A DNA stretch of 64,000 nucleotides from Cordilura impudica (Eukaryota > Arthropoda > Insecta > Diptera > Scathophagidae), in assembly GCA_963682025.1 (NCBI GenBank), contig OY821517.1, positions 233,964,868 through 234,028,867 on the forward strand, read 5' to 3'. A program made the position numbers and the translations under genes. Within the stretch, counting starts at the first letter, position 1; each line of letters starts with the position of its first letter. This document shows positions 32,362-43,891 of the stretch, in pieces. The notes under the pieces were generated by a model. The model did not search any database and was not told the DNA's origin. It worked only from the letters and a program-made list of their open reading frames with translations.

Positions 32362-32682
32362 TGTTGGGACTCCTTTCCCAATTTGTGGAGAAAAAAATAC
32401 GGGGTTGGTTTCGGTTTAAACAAATTTTAAGCTTCTTGCTTTATTAAAGTCTATCTTACAACTAAAAAACAATTATGAAATGCCTATACATATAGGTTTC
32501 TAAAAACTTTATATAAAAGAAAATGTATTGGAAAAAAGGCGCTATTTTCAGCAATTAATATACAATTCTTTAGAGATGAGAATGAGAGAACCTCTTCATG
32601 AGGCATATTAAAAAAAAAAATAAAAATGAGATTTAAATAAATTAAGAGAAGAATTATTAAAGACGTTAAACACAGTTCAACA
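32362..32682 (-). repeat. Element E 5' LTR (321 bp)
   Basis: TGTTGGGACTCC...AGTTCAACA on the plus strand; near-identical to the 3' LTR. Confidence 0.95.
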
Positions 32683-34145
32683 AGCAGTGTTCATAGCGGT
32701 TCAACATTACTTGCGGAACAAAAGAAAATAATAAATTATTACCTTTTGGTACAGTCCCGCTAAACCACCTTTCAGTGGACCAAGTGCAAGAAAATCCTAT
32801 AAAGGGTAACTAGTTTATTTAGAAAAAAAAATATGACTTTAGTAAATTAAACTATTATTTTTAAAGGTTAACTTAACCATCGAAAAAAAATATATATATA
32901 TACATATTTTTTTTTGACTCGACATCACATAAAGTGAGTGGGTAAACAGTGGTCAGGGAGTCCCTGAGGACCAGTGGGTTCAATGCTTCCAGTATTCCTG
33001 ACACGGCCAACATCTTTTCCGGCTAAATTGTTTCTAACGCCGAACGAAACCTGTTTATTTTGGAGCTTTGCAGCCATTTCCACCACAGCCTATTGATTTT
33101 CTTATACGGGGGGGAAAAGAACTAACGAGAACCCCATCATCAGTAGCCTGCAATATCTATAAATCATCCTCGGTCTGGTGGACTACATATCACTTATAAT
33201 TACACATTTTTTTATGAAGTTATACACATGTGGCGCAAGGAAAAGTACAAATAGATTCGGGCATTTATATTTTTTTTTTTCGATAATCATAGTATCTCTA
33301 AGTAATTTTTTTTGGTTATTTAATAATAATGAGGTTTTTTAAGATTAGAGTCAATACCTGGAAACAAATGTAATTTCCTACACCCAACATCCGAAGGACT
33401 GGCCAGCTGGAGGAAGAAATAGGTGAGTAATAATAAATTTACTTTTGTACATATGGAGCTTAAATTTCATTAGCCAAATTTAAAAATTTCTTTTCTTCGA
33501 ATACTACGGTAAAGTGATTTTTTTTTGTTATTCCCACACATAAGTGTCCCCCCTTTATATTTTTACTTTTTTTTTCACTTTCTTATAATGTGTAATTTGT
33601 GTTAACGAAGATTAGTTCCTCACTTAATTTATAATTGTATTTTTTTGTAATGTTATGTACGTACATGTTATGAACATTATTTCTGCTTTTCAAGAAAGCA
33701 TTTAAATTAATATTCTAAAACAAAAAGTTTTGTCATTAATATGAGTAACTAAGTTTTTTTTCTTGACCTAACCGTCGATCCTTAATAATAAAAGGGGTTT
33801 TCTCTCAAATATTGTTTTCTTTCGATTATGAAAACCTAAGGTAGGGTGGGCTGATATTAACAGGGCTTACAACATCTGGCCCTTGGAACATCGTACATTC
33901 ACATTAGGAGTTAGTAAGTAGTTTCCGTTAATTATATTGGGGTACTATCGATTACAATAGTTTTGACATGATTAGAAATAAATTTCAAATTTTTTTTTAG
34001 GCACGTAGATTTTTTTTGGTAACGACTGTGAATAACGGGTTTGTAAAAAAAAAAAAAAAAACTCACCCCGGTTGCCGGCGAGCTAGACCTTTGCCAGTAC
34101 GTGCCGATAACAAACCATAGTTCGCGAGAAAGAGGAATCGTTACA
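32683..34145 (+). repeat. Element D LTR 1, right part
   Basis: Continues LTR 1 after E, ending GAATCGTTACA. The remainder contains an AATAG|GTGAGTAA donor-like site near 33424 and a pyrimidine tract ending TTTTTTTTAG|GCACG near 34000. The equivalent AAAGGGTAAGTAG of LTR 2 is AAAGGGTAACTAG here. Confidence 0.93.
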
Positions 34146-34797
34146 AAAATTGCGCCCAACGTGGGGCTCAGCACGGCTAGGCTCAGCACGGCTAGGCTCA
34201 GCACAGCTCGACACGTTGTTGTTAGTGTTGTGTTAAATGTTTTGTTTAACATTTGAATTTTTAGCATTATCACCTTGCTGGAAGTCCTACACAATATTTA
34301 TCTCGTTGTAGTATTTTTTCGATTATCTATGTCTTTCTTTCTGGAATTGCTAAAGTAATTGCTTTATCATATTACTAAGACCGATTGTTAGATTTGATTT
34401 TCGTTGTAAATTTCTACTTCTGCAAATGATTTTTTTTGTCTTTTTTTTCTCATTGTTATGAAAGGTCCTTGTTCCTGGAAGTTATGATAATTTTTCATGG
34501 AGTTACGAAGGTTGATAAATTGTTGGCCTTTCGGCCGCTAAATTATATTTCTTTTAAGTCATAGAATCTTTCAGAATAATCGATTTAATTATTTTAAATT
34601 ATTGTGAATGTACTTTGAAAACAAAAAAAAAAATAATATTTATTTAAATGATCGATTGGTAATTTAGGTCAAATTATATGATAAATTGTATTTGGAGATT
34701 TGTGTTAGAAGGTTTTGAATCCGTTAAGTGTAATAATTATAAATTTTGGTAAATTTTTGGAATTTAATATTATTTTTTTGCTGATAGTTAAAATATA
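34146..34797 (+). other. Element D leader, internal copy 1
   Basis: The primer site at 34150-34167 reads TTGCGCCCAACGTGGGGC, with one changed base against copy 2. A GGCTCAGCACGGCTA-type unit then occurs three times (copy 2 has two). The rest is AT-rich and noncoding up to the gag start. Confidence 0.8.
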
Positions 34798-36365
34798 ATG
34801 GCTGTTAGACATAGTGGAGATCACTTACCTTTTGATAGTGAGCAATTAGGGAGTTGTACCGTATGCTGTAGTACTTTAGAAAATGCCGTTAATATAGTAA
34901 AAACTAACTGCTTACATTATTTTCATAAAAGTTGTTTGATCGCATGGATTGAGACTTCACCTACTTGTCCCCAATGTCGTCAATCTTGCACAACAAGTAA
35001 TTTAACGGAGATTTTGAATAAATCTGGTACAGATTTAAGTCAACAAAATTCTCAAGGCGCAGTCCCTCGAATACTACCAGCTAAGAGAGCTACTAGGTCC
35101 TCTAAGAGAATCCAAAATCCTTTAGATTGGACTCTTAATTTACAAAGTTCGAAGCAACCCGCACGTGTTTCATTACCATTGACATCAAATAGTTTGGGCA
35201 ATCCAACTACTGAAGAGTTGGTGGAGGATTCTGATATGAATTCAAGAATATTAGGTCTTGAAAATAGATTAAACACTGAATTTTCTAGTATTCAAGAATC
35301 AATAAGAGCTTTGACTATACAAATAACACAATTATCCGTTCAAAGACCGACAGAACCGGAATGGCCTAGGGAAGAATTTCCAACTTTACGTACTAATGCA
35401 ACAGATATCACACCATCGGTTCGAAATTCGCAATCGAATGGAAATCGTTCTGAAACAATCCCTACTTCTGTACATCGTGCACAAAGTTTTCATCCTAGTT
35501 ATCCGGCTCAAAATAATTTCCAACGTAATTCAACAGCTGCTTCAATTGTCCACAATAGTGGAAGAATAGCGCAACTTATTCAAAGCTGGAATATATCTTT
35601 CAGTGGGTGTACCACTAAAATGCCAGTAGATAAGTTTATTTACATGATAACTTTGCTTACGAATAATAGTTTAGGCGGTGATTTTGAAACTTTATGCGAT
35701 CACATACATATCCTGTTTACGGGTAGAGGTCTTGATTGGTACTGGAGATTTCGAAAAGGAGTAGAAAGAATGACCTGGTCATGTTTGTGTGAGGCCCTAA
35801 GATTTCATTTTCAAGATCATCTTTCTGACGGTGATATAAAAGAAGTTATTCGAGAGCGAAAACAGAAGGAAAATGAAAGCTTTGATGAATATTATAATGC
35901 AGTAAATTATCTTTGCGATAGATTGAGATATCCTCTTCAGGATCAGGAGTTATTAGTAATCCTTCGTAGAAACGTTCGTCCGAAAATAAGAAGTGAGTTA
36001 TTTTACCAAAATATCACTTCGGTGGCACATTTACGTCACTTAATACTTCGCCGTGAAGCTTTGTTGGAGGACATTGAAAAGGCAAATTCAAGATAAATAA
36101 AAAGACAGGTTAATGAATTGGAGTTGGGTAGTATGATTCATAACGAATCCATAGGACCGGAAATATGTGAAATTGAAAAACCGAAATGTTGGAATTGCCG
36201 CAAAGAAGGACATCGATATGTAAACTGTCTTGAAGACCGTCGTATATTCTGTTATGGGTGTGGTGCGGAGGATATTTTAAAACCCAATTGTTCTTTTTGC
36301 AAGAATCGGGGAAACTCGTTAGCGGTGATGCAAAACCGTCATCGATTGCACCCCGGACAAAATTA
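34798..36365 (+). pseudogene. gag: Element D gag, copy 1: RING-H2 finger fused to Gag (one stop)
   Basis: Starts MAVRHSGDHLPFD. Residues 20-60 form a full RING-H2 pattern: C20, C23, C38, H40, H43, C46, C57, C60, with W50 and P58 in the places typical of E2-binding RINGs (LIAWIETSPTCPQCR). A basic linker (residues 93-110), a coiled-coil-like stretch, a retrotransposon Gag domain (FETLCDHIHILFTGRGLDWY to LILRREALLED) and a CCHC knuckle CWNCRKEGHRYVNC follow. A TAA at 36094-36096 (CAA in copy 2) cuts the protein at 432 residues, before the knuckle. A RING E3 would attach ubiquitin to a target; acting as such in Gag is my inference. Confidence 0.88.
36276..36282 (+). promoter_or_regulatory. Element D -1 frameshift heptamer, copy 1
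   Basis: T TTA AAA in the gag frame, of the X XXY YYZ type. Slipping one base back gives TTT AAA ACC in the pol frame. It lies inside the second zinc cluster, in the roughly 110 base gag/pol overlap. Confidence 0.65.
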
Positions 36366-39300
36366 GAAAAGCAAAACTTACCGTCCATAAGATCAAATTC
36401 GACCCAGACTATATCTTTGTCTCTCGATTATGATAAGTTTAATAAACCAATTGATAATTCACCTAAAACATATAAAATACTACCTTACCACCAACGTCTT
36501 CAAAATTATCAAAACATAAGAACACGAATATTCTGTGATAGTTTACAAATTAAATCTTTACGTAAAATTAATAAAAGGCTTTTAAGATCAAGTCTCCGTA
36601 TAAAGTCTTTTTGGAGAAATATACAAAGAGATAGAAAATTTTGTAGAAAATCAATTTTTGCTTTTGAGACTTTTATCGCCGATAGTCGCCCATACGTAAG
36701 CGTTACTTTGTTTGGGAAGGAAGTCTATGCAATGTTAGATTCAGGTGCTTCCATCACATGTTTAGGAAATGAGGCTGCCAAAGATTTTATTAAAAGTGGC
36801 AGAGCATATAAGGCCTTAAATGAATTTGTAAGAACTGCTGGTGGACGTGAACACCGAATCGTAGGGTACATTGAAACCGACATTATTTTTAGAAGGATAA
36901 GTCATAAAATAAAAATATATATAATACCAGATCTATGTCAAAATAATTATTTAGGTGCAGATTTTTTTGAAAAATTTGGATTGTTAAAGAAAATCTTAGA
37001 GTCATTTTCTCGTGACACAGATGATTTAGAAAGTTTTCCTGACATGCATAAATTAAGTCCCATAGAAGAAGCTCGACTTAGAACCGTAGTCGATTTGTTC
37101 CCTTCATTCGAAAGAGAAGGATTAGGTCGTACTCATTTATTACAACACCAAATAGAATTAGATAAGGATATAAAGCCAATTAAACAGCGATACTTCTCAG
37201 TATCACCCGCCGTGGAAAGTAAAATACATTTAGAGATCGATAGAATGTTAGAGCTAAACGTTATCGAATTAGCACCTCCAAATTGTCCGTGGAGCAGTCC
37301 TGTAGCTATGATAGAACGAGAAGGAAAAGTTAGGTTATGTCTGGACTCCAGAAAGCTCAATAGTGTGACGGTTAAGGATGCATATCCCCTGCCAAAAATA
37401 GATGGGATACTAAGTCGTCTCCCTAAAGCTAGATACATTACCTCGTTAGACCTTAAACACGCGTTCTGGCAGATTGAGTTGGAACAAAATTCCCGTAATT
37501 TTACTGCTTTTACTGTTCCGAATCGCCCTCTTTATCGCTATGTAGTCATGCCATTTGGACTTTCAAATGCTCCAATGACGATGTGTCGCCTAATGGATTT
37601 TGTTATTCCTGCACATCTTCGAGAAATGGTTTTCGTATATTTAGACGATTTGTTGTTAGTTTCCGAAACCTTTGAAAGTCATCATAAACTGTTAACTGAA
37701 GTTGCTCAGTTACTACGGGAAGCTAAACTTACGGTAAATGTGGCCAAATGTAAGTTTTGTATGCGTGAAGTGAAGTACTTGGGTTACGTAATTGGAGATG
37801 GAGTAATGAAACCGGATCCTTCTAAAGTATCGGCAATTATGGATATGAAACCACCTAGGTCGGTACGTGAACTACGAAGATTTTTGGGTGTAGTGGGCTG
37901 GTATCGTCGCTTTATCGACAATTATACATATCTTACGTCGACACTTACAGATTTAACATCTAAATCACGCCGATATATTTGGAGTGAAGATGCACAAGAT
38001 GCATTTGATAAAATAAAATATCAGCTAACTTCAGCTCCTTTATTAATCACACCAGATTTTACTCGACCTTTCATAATTCAATGTGAAGCTTCTGCGTCAG
38101 GGGTTAGGGGAGTTCTTTCGCAAGAAGATGAAGAGGGAGTCGAAAGACCAATTGCATATTTCTCCCGTAAGTTGAATAGAGCACAAAAGAACTATTCCAT
38201 CACTGAACTAGAATGTTTAGCTGCTATCCTATGTATTCAGAAATTTCGCGGTTATATCGAAGGACATCCATTCAAAGTGATAACTGATCACGCATCTTTG
38301 CGTTGGCTGATGCGTCAGTCTGATTTGAATGGAAGATTAGCCCGTTGGTCACTAAAGTTACATAGATTCGAATTTTCGATTGAGCATCGAAGAGGAAGTT
38401 TAAATGTTGTTCCGGATGTCTTATCCAAGTTAGAAGAGGTAATTTCGATAGGTTTCGATCATGCTTCTTTAGTTGATTTAAAATCCCCCTATTTTCAGTC
38501 TAAAGCATAAGCAAGAATTCGGGATACAGTTTTAGAAAATATTGAAAAATTCCCAGATCTTCGTGTGATCGATGACTTCTTGTATAAAAGAACCCAATTT
38601 TCAAATGGAGATCCATTATCGGAAGCTTTAAGTCGGAAGCTTTGGATTCCAAATGAGCTAACTTCCGACGTTATTAAAAATGCGCATTGTCCGCCTTTGG
38701 CAAGTCACTGTGGTATCACAAAAACCTTAGAGAAAATCCGCCGAAATTTGTATTGGCCTAGAATGACAGCTGAAGTACGATGTTTTATAAATGAGTGCGA
38801 GGTTTGTAAAATGTCTAAAGCTCCCAATGTGGTGTTACGACCTCCAATGGGCCAACAATCTAAATCAAGTCATCCGTTTCAAAAATTGTATATGGACTTT
38901 TTAGGTCCATATCCACGATCGTCAAAGGGTAATACTGCAATTTTTATCGTGGTCGACCATCTGTCAAAATTCCCTATTTTGAAGCCTCTTCGAAAGTTTT
39001 CTTCCCAAAGTATAGTTGACTTCTTGGAGGATTATGTCTTCACCGTTTTTGGTGTTCCGGAGGTTGTTTTAACTGATAACGGTAGTCAGTTCAAGTCTAA
39101 TGTTTTTAAGAGTTTCTTATCCAAGTATGGCGTGGCACATACACTAACAGCAGTATATTCACCCCAGGCTAATGCCTCCGAAAGAGTAAATAGATCGGTG
39201 ATAGCAGCAATTCGCTCATTTCTAGATAACGACCAGCGAACTTGGGATGTTAACCTAAGTAGAATTTCTGCAGCGTTACGATGTGCAATGCACAGTTCGA

Positions 39301-39719
39301 TAGGATATTCTCCATATTACGTATTATTCGGACAACAGATGATTCTGCATGGCGAAGACTATGAACTTTTAAAAAGATTGGGAGAGTTAGAAGAAGGACA
39401 AAGTATAGAACGTTTTAATAAAATTCATTTATTAAGACATACGGTACAGGAAAACTTACGGAAAGTTTATGAAAATAATCTCAAGACTTATAACTTACGT
39501 TCTAAACCATTAAAACTTAATATTGGCGATATTGTGTTTCGAAGAAACTTTGTCTTGAGTAGTAAAATAAATAATTTTAATGCCAAATTGGCGCACAAAT
39601 TTGTTAAAGCCAAAGTGCTTAAAAGGGTGGGAAATTGCTACTATGAATTACAAGATATGAAAACTAATTCTATTGGTATTTATCATGGAAAGGATATTCA
39701 GAAAGGTTCCTATAAATAA
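36283..39719 (+). pseudogene. pol: Element D pol, copy 1
   Basis: Frame -1 to gag. Protease MLDSGASITCLG; RT with TSLDLKHAFWQIEL, MPFGLSNAPMT and VYLDDLLLV (YLDD); RNase H with TELECLAAI, ITDHASLRWL and NVVPDVLSK; integrase zinc domain (ASHCGITKT, CEVCKMSK) and triad Asp (MDFLGPYP), Asp (LTDNGSQF), Glu (ANASERVNRS). Two lesions: a TAA at 38508-38510 after RNase H, and GAA at 38095-38097 turning the first RNase H catalytic Asp (CDAS in copy 2) into Glu, with a nearby Gly to Arg. The rest is open from protease to the end of integrase, about 1,140 residues. Confidence 0.92.
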
Positions 39720-39782
39720 GCTTTTGTCATTCCAGTTACTTTTTATTTGTCAATAGAAGTTCCAAATCAAAATTAACTGTGT

Positions 39783-41684
39783 TCTAGCGGATGTATATTA
39801 ACGAAATTGTTTGTCATGCAAGAATAATTTTGAAGACAGAACATTCTAGTCGCATGATACAAATATTTGGCCATAACAATGGTTTTGTCCTCTACACGCC
39901 GTATAAGTGGTTGGTGTCTTCACTAATATGTGAAAAGATATGTATAAGTTGTGACCGCACTAAAGCGACTTAATTGGATTTTAACCAATGAGTAATTATT
40001 AAGTTAGTTCAATAAGTTGTTTTTTGACTTATTTCTGCTGAGCTATTTCAAAAGAAAAAAAAATCCATAGAACAAGTACACATATATTTATATATATAAA
40101 TATATCTATAGAAAGAGGAGAAAAGTATAAAACTTGTTTCACTCATTTTTTTTGGGGACTGATTTAAATCGTAAAATAAACATTTTTCGTGTCAGTCATC
40201 AAAGTGAAAAAAAGCAATGTTCATAGCGGTTCAACATTACTTGCGGAACAAAAGAAAATAATAAATTATTACCTTTTGGTACAGTCCCGCTAAACCACCT
40301 TTCAGTGGACCAAGTGCAAGAAAATCCTATAAAGGGTAAGTAGTTTATTTAGAAAAAAAAATATGACTTTAGTAAATTAAACTATTATTTTTAAAGGTTA
40401 ACTTAACCATCGAAAAAAAATATATATATATACATATTTTTTTTTGACTCGGCATCACATAAAGTGAGTGGGTAAACAGTGGTCAGGGAGTCCCTGAGGA
40501 CCAGTGGGTTCAGTGCTTCCAGTATTCCTGACACGGCCAACATCTTTTCCGGCTAAATTGTTTCTAACGCCGAACGAAACCTGTTTATTTTGGAGCTTTG
40601 CAGCCATTTCCACCACAGCCTATTGATTTTCTTATACGGGGGGGAAAAGAACTAACGAGAACCCCATCATCAGTAGCCTGCAATATCTATAAATCATCCT
40701 CGGTCTGGTGGACTACATATCACTTATAATTACACATTTTTTTTATGAAGTTATACACATGTGGTGCAAGGAAAAGTACAAATAGATTCGGGCATTTATA
40801 TTTTTTTTTTTCGATAACCATAGTATCTCTAAGTAATTTTTTTTGGTTATTTAATAATAATGATGTTTTTTAAGATTAGAGTCAATACCTGGAAACAAAT
40901 GTAATTTCCTACACCCAACATCCGAAGGACTGGCCAGCTGGAGGAAGAAATAGGTGAGTAATAATAAATTTACTTTTGTACATATGGAGCTTAAATTTCA
41001 TTGTTTTAAATAGCCAAATTTAAAAATTTCTTTTTTTCGAATACTACGGTAAAGTGATTTTTTTTTGTTATTCCCACACATAAGTGTCCCCCCTTTATAT
41101 TTTTACTTTTTTTTCACTTTCTTATAATGTGTAATTTGTGTTAACGGAGATTAGTTCCTCACTTAATTTATAATTGTATTTTTTTGTAATGTTATGTACG
41201 TACATGTTATGAGCATTATTTCTGCTTTTCAAGAAAGCATTTAAATTAATATTTTAAAACAAAAAGTTTTGTCATTAATATGAGTAACTAAGTTTTTTTT
41301 CTTGACCTAACCGTCGATCCTTAATAATAAAAGGGGTTTTCTCTCAAATATTGTTTTCTTTGGATTATGAAAACCTAAGGTAGGGTGGGCTGATATTAAC
41401 AGGGCTTACAACATCTGGCCCTTGGAACACCGTACATTCACATTAGGAGTTAGTAAGTAGTTTCCGTTAATTAGATTGGGGTACTATCGATTACAATAGT
41501 TTTGACGTGATTAGAAATAAATTTCAAATTTTTTTTAGGCACGTAGATTTTTTTTGGTAACGACTGTGAATAACTGGTTTGTAAAAAAAAAAAAAAAAAA
41601 CTCACCCCGGTTGCCGGCGAGCTAGACCTTTGCCAGTACGTGCCGATAACAAACCATAGTTCGCGAGAAAGAAGAATCGTTACA
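39783..41684 (+). repeat. Element D LTR 2 (1,902 bp), shared by both internal copies
   Basis: Starts TCTAGCGG (TGTAGCGG in the other two) and ends CGTTACA. It serves as 3' LTR of copy 1 and 5' LTR of copy 2. It contains TATAAAA at 40126-40132, AATAAA at 40175-40180 and an initiator-like GTCAGTC at 40191. Donor-like AAAGG|GTAAGTAG (about 40336) and AATAG|GTGAGTAA (about 40952) are followed by an acceptor-like TTTTTTTAG|GCACG near 41539. No purine tract lies directly before the LTR, which is unusual. Confidence 0.93.
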
Positions 41685-42322
41685 AAAATGGCGCCCAACG
41701 TGGGGCTCAGCACGGCTAGGCTCAGCACAGCTCGACACGTAGTTGTTAGTGTTGTGTTAAATGTTTTGTTTAACATTTGAATTTTTAGCATTATCACCTT
41801 GCTGGAAGTCCCACACAATAGTTATCTCGTTGTAGTATTTTTTCTATTATCTATGTCTTTCTTTCTGGAATTGCTAAAGTAATTGCTTTATCATATTACT
41901 AAGACCGATTGTTAGATTTGATTTTCGTTGTAAATTTCTACTTCTGCAAATGATTTTTTTTGTCTTTTTTTTCTCATTGTTATGAAAGGTCCTTGTTCCT
42001 GGAAGTTATGATAATTTTTCATGGAGTTACGAAGGTTGATAAATTGTTGGCCTTTCGTCCGCTAAATTACATTTCTTTTAAGTCATAGAATCTTTCAGAA
42101 TAATCGATTTAATTATTTTAAATTATTGTGAATGTACTTTGAAAACAAAAAAAAATAATAATATTTATTTAAATGACCGATTGGTAATTTAGGTCAAATT
42201 ATATGATAAATTGTATTTTGAGATTTGTGTTAGAAGGTTTTGAATCCGTTAAGTGTAATAATTATAAATTTTGGTAAATTTTTGGAATTTAATATTATTT
42301 TTTAGCTGATAGTTAAAATATA
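41685..42322 (+). other. Element D leader, internal copy 2
   Basis: The primer site TGGCGCCCAACGTGGGGC is at 41689-41706, matching the 3' end of tRNA-Lys by family knowledge. Two copies of the GGCTCAGCACGGCTA-type unit follow, then AT-rich leader to the gag ATG. Confidence 0.82.
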
Positions 42323-43891
42323 ATGGCTGTTAGACATAGTGGAGATCACTTACCTTTTGATAGTGAGCAATTAGGGAGTTGTACCGTATGCTGTAGTACT
42401 TTAGAAAATGCCGTTAATATAGTAAAAACTAACTGCTTACATTATTTTCATAAAAGTTGTTTGATCGCATGGATTGAGACTTCACCTACTTGTCCCCAAT
42501 GTCGTCAATCTTGCACAACAAGTAATTTAACGGAGATTTTGAATAAATCTGGTACAGATTTAAGTCAACAAAATTCTCAAGGCGCAGTCCCTCGAATACT
42601 ACCAGCTAAGAGAGCTACTAGGTCCTCTAAGAGAATCCAAAATCCTTTAGATTGGACTCTTAATTTACAAAGTTCGAAGCAACCCGCACGTGTTTCATTA
42701 CCATTGACATCAAATAGTTTGGGCAATCCAAATACTGAAGAGTTGGTGGAGGATTCTGATATGAATTCAAGAATATTAGGTCTTAAAAATAGATTAAACA
42801 CTGAATTTTCTAGTATTCAAGAATCAATAAGAGCTTTGACTATACAAATAACACAATTATCCGTTAAAAGACCGACAGAACCGGAATGGCATAGGGAAGA
42901 ATTTCCAACTTTACGTACTAATGCAACAGATATCACACCATCGGTTCGAAATTCGCAATCGAATGGAAATCGTTCTGAAACAATCCCTACTTCTGTACAT
43001 CGTGCACAAAGTTTTCATCCTAGTTATCCGGCTCAAAATAATTTCCAACGTAATTCAACAGCTGCTTCAATTGTCCACAATAGTGGAAGAATAGCGCAAC
43101 TTATTCAAAGCTGGAATATATCTTTCAGTGGGTGTACCACTAAAATGCCAGTAGATAAGTTTATTTACATGATAACTTTGCTTACGAATAATAGTTTAGG
43201 CGGTGATTTTGAAACTTTATGCGATCACATACATATCCTGTTTACGGGTAGAGGTCTTGATTGGTACTGGAGATTTCGAAAAGGAGTAGAGAGAATGACC
43301 TGGTCATGTTTGTGTGAGGCCCTAAGATTTCATTTTCAAGATCATCTTTCTGACGGTTATATAAAAGAAGTTATTCGAGAGCGAAAACAGAAGGAAAATG
43401 AAAGCTTTGATGAATATTATAATGCAGTAAATTATCTTTGCGATAGATTGAGATATCCTCTTCAGGATCAGGAGTTATTAGAAATCCTTCGTAGAAACGT
43501 TCGTCCGAAAATAAGAAGTGAGTTATTTTACCAAAATATCACTTCGGTGGCACATTTACGTCACTTAATACTTCGCCGTGAAGCTTTGTTGGAGGACATT
43601 GAAAAGGCAAATTCAAGACAAATAAAAAGACAGGTTAATGAATTGGAGTTGGGTAGTATGATTCATAACGAATCCATAGGACCGGAAATATGTGAAATTG
43701 AAAAACCGAAATGTTGGAATTGCCGTAAAGAAGGACATCGATATGTAAACTGTCTTGAAGACCGTCGTATATTCTGTTATGGGTGTGGTGCGGAGGATAT
43801 TTTAAAACCCAATTGTTCTTTTTGCAAGAATCGGGGAAACTCGTTAGCGGGGATGCAAAACCGTCATCGATTGCACCCCGGACAAAATTAG
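42323..43891 (+). CDS. gag: Element D gag, copy 2: intact RING-H2-Gag (522 residues)
   Basis: The full-length version. The RING-H2 residues (C20, C23, C38, H40, H43, C46, C57, C60) and the surrounding 130 residues are identical to copy 1. The Gag domain spans roughly residues 265-430. The CCHC knuckle (C-x2-C-x4-H-x4-C) is at 464-477, and a second Cys cluster (CYGC, CSFC) is at 485-501. The RING resembles the TRAIP/nopo group of host E3 ligases (CLIAW and CPQCR). A capture from a host gene is inference. Gag of this lineage normally starts with matrix-like sequence rather than a RING. It ends at 43891, overlapping pol by about 110 bases. Confidence 0.88.
   Translation: MAVRHSGDHLPFDSEQLGSCTVCCSTLENAVNIVKTNCLHYFHKSCLIAWIETSPTCPQCRQSCTTSNLTEILNKSGTDLSQQNSQGAVPRILPAKRATRSSKRIQNPLDWTLNLQSSKQPARVSLPLTSNSLGNPNTEELVEDSDMNSRILGLKNRLNTEFSSIQESIRALTIQITQLSVKRPTEPEWHREEFPTLRTNATDITPSVRNSQSNGNRSETIPTSVHRAQSFHPSYPAQNNFQRNSTAASIVHNSGRIAQLIQSWNISFSGCTTKMPVDKFIYMITLLTNNSLGGDFETLCDHIHILFTGRGLDWYWRFRKGVERMTWSCLCEALRFHFQDHLSDGYIKEVIRERKQKENESFDEYYNAVNYLCDRLRYPLQDQELLEILRRNVRPKIRSELFYQNITSVAHLRHLILRREALLEDIEKANSRQIKRQVNELELGSMIHNESIGPEICEIEKPKCWNCRKEGHRYVNCLEDRRIFCYGCGAEDILKPNCSFCKNRGNSLAGMQNRHRLHPGQN
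43801..43807 (+). promoter_or_regulatory. Element D -1 frameshift heptamer, copy 2
   Basis: T TTA AAA in the gag frame, identical to copy 1, followed by CCC AAT TGT. Slippage gives the pol frame TTT AAA ACC CAA TTG. A downstream stem was not examined in detail. Confidence 0.65.

Larger units (their letters stand above)
24248..32682 (-). mobile_element. Element E: BEL/Pao retrotransposon nested in D LTR 1
   Basis: The LTRs are 324 bp (24248-24571) and 321 bp (32362-32682) with TGTTG...CAACA ends, flanked by the 5 bp duplication AGCAG (24243-24247, 32683-32687). The minus-strand order is LTR, primer-site-like TTTGGTCCTTCGAAAAAG, long leader, gag-pro, RT, A17/RNase H-type region, integrase, a third ORF, purine-rich GCGCGGGAGGA, LTR. 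The two LTRs differ at only a few bases, yet the coding region has about five frame breaks. Confidence 0.93.

Noticed and set aside
36110..36388. Minus-strand frame opposite D gag/pol, repeated at 43635
   Set aside because: Antisense shadow; it recurs only because D is duplicated.
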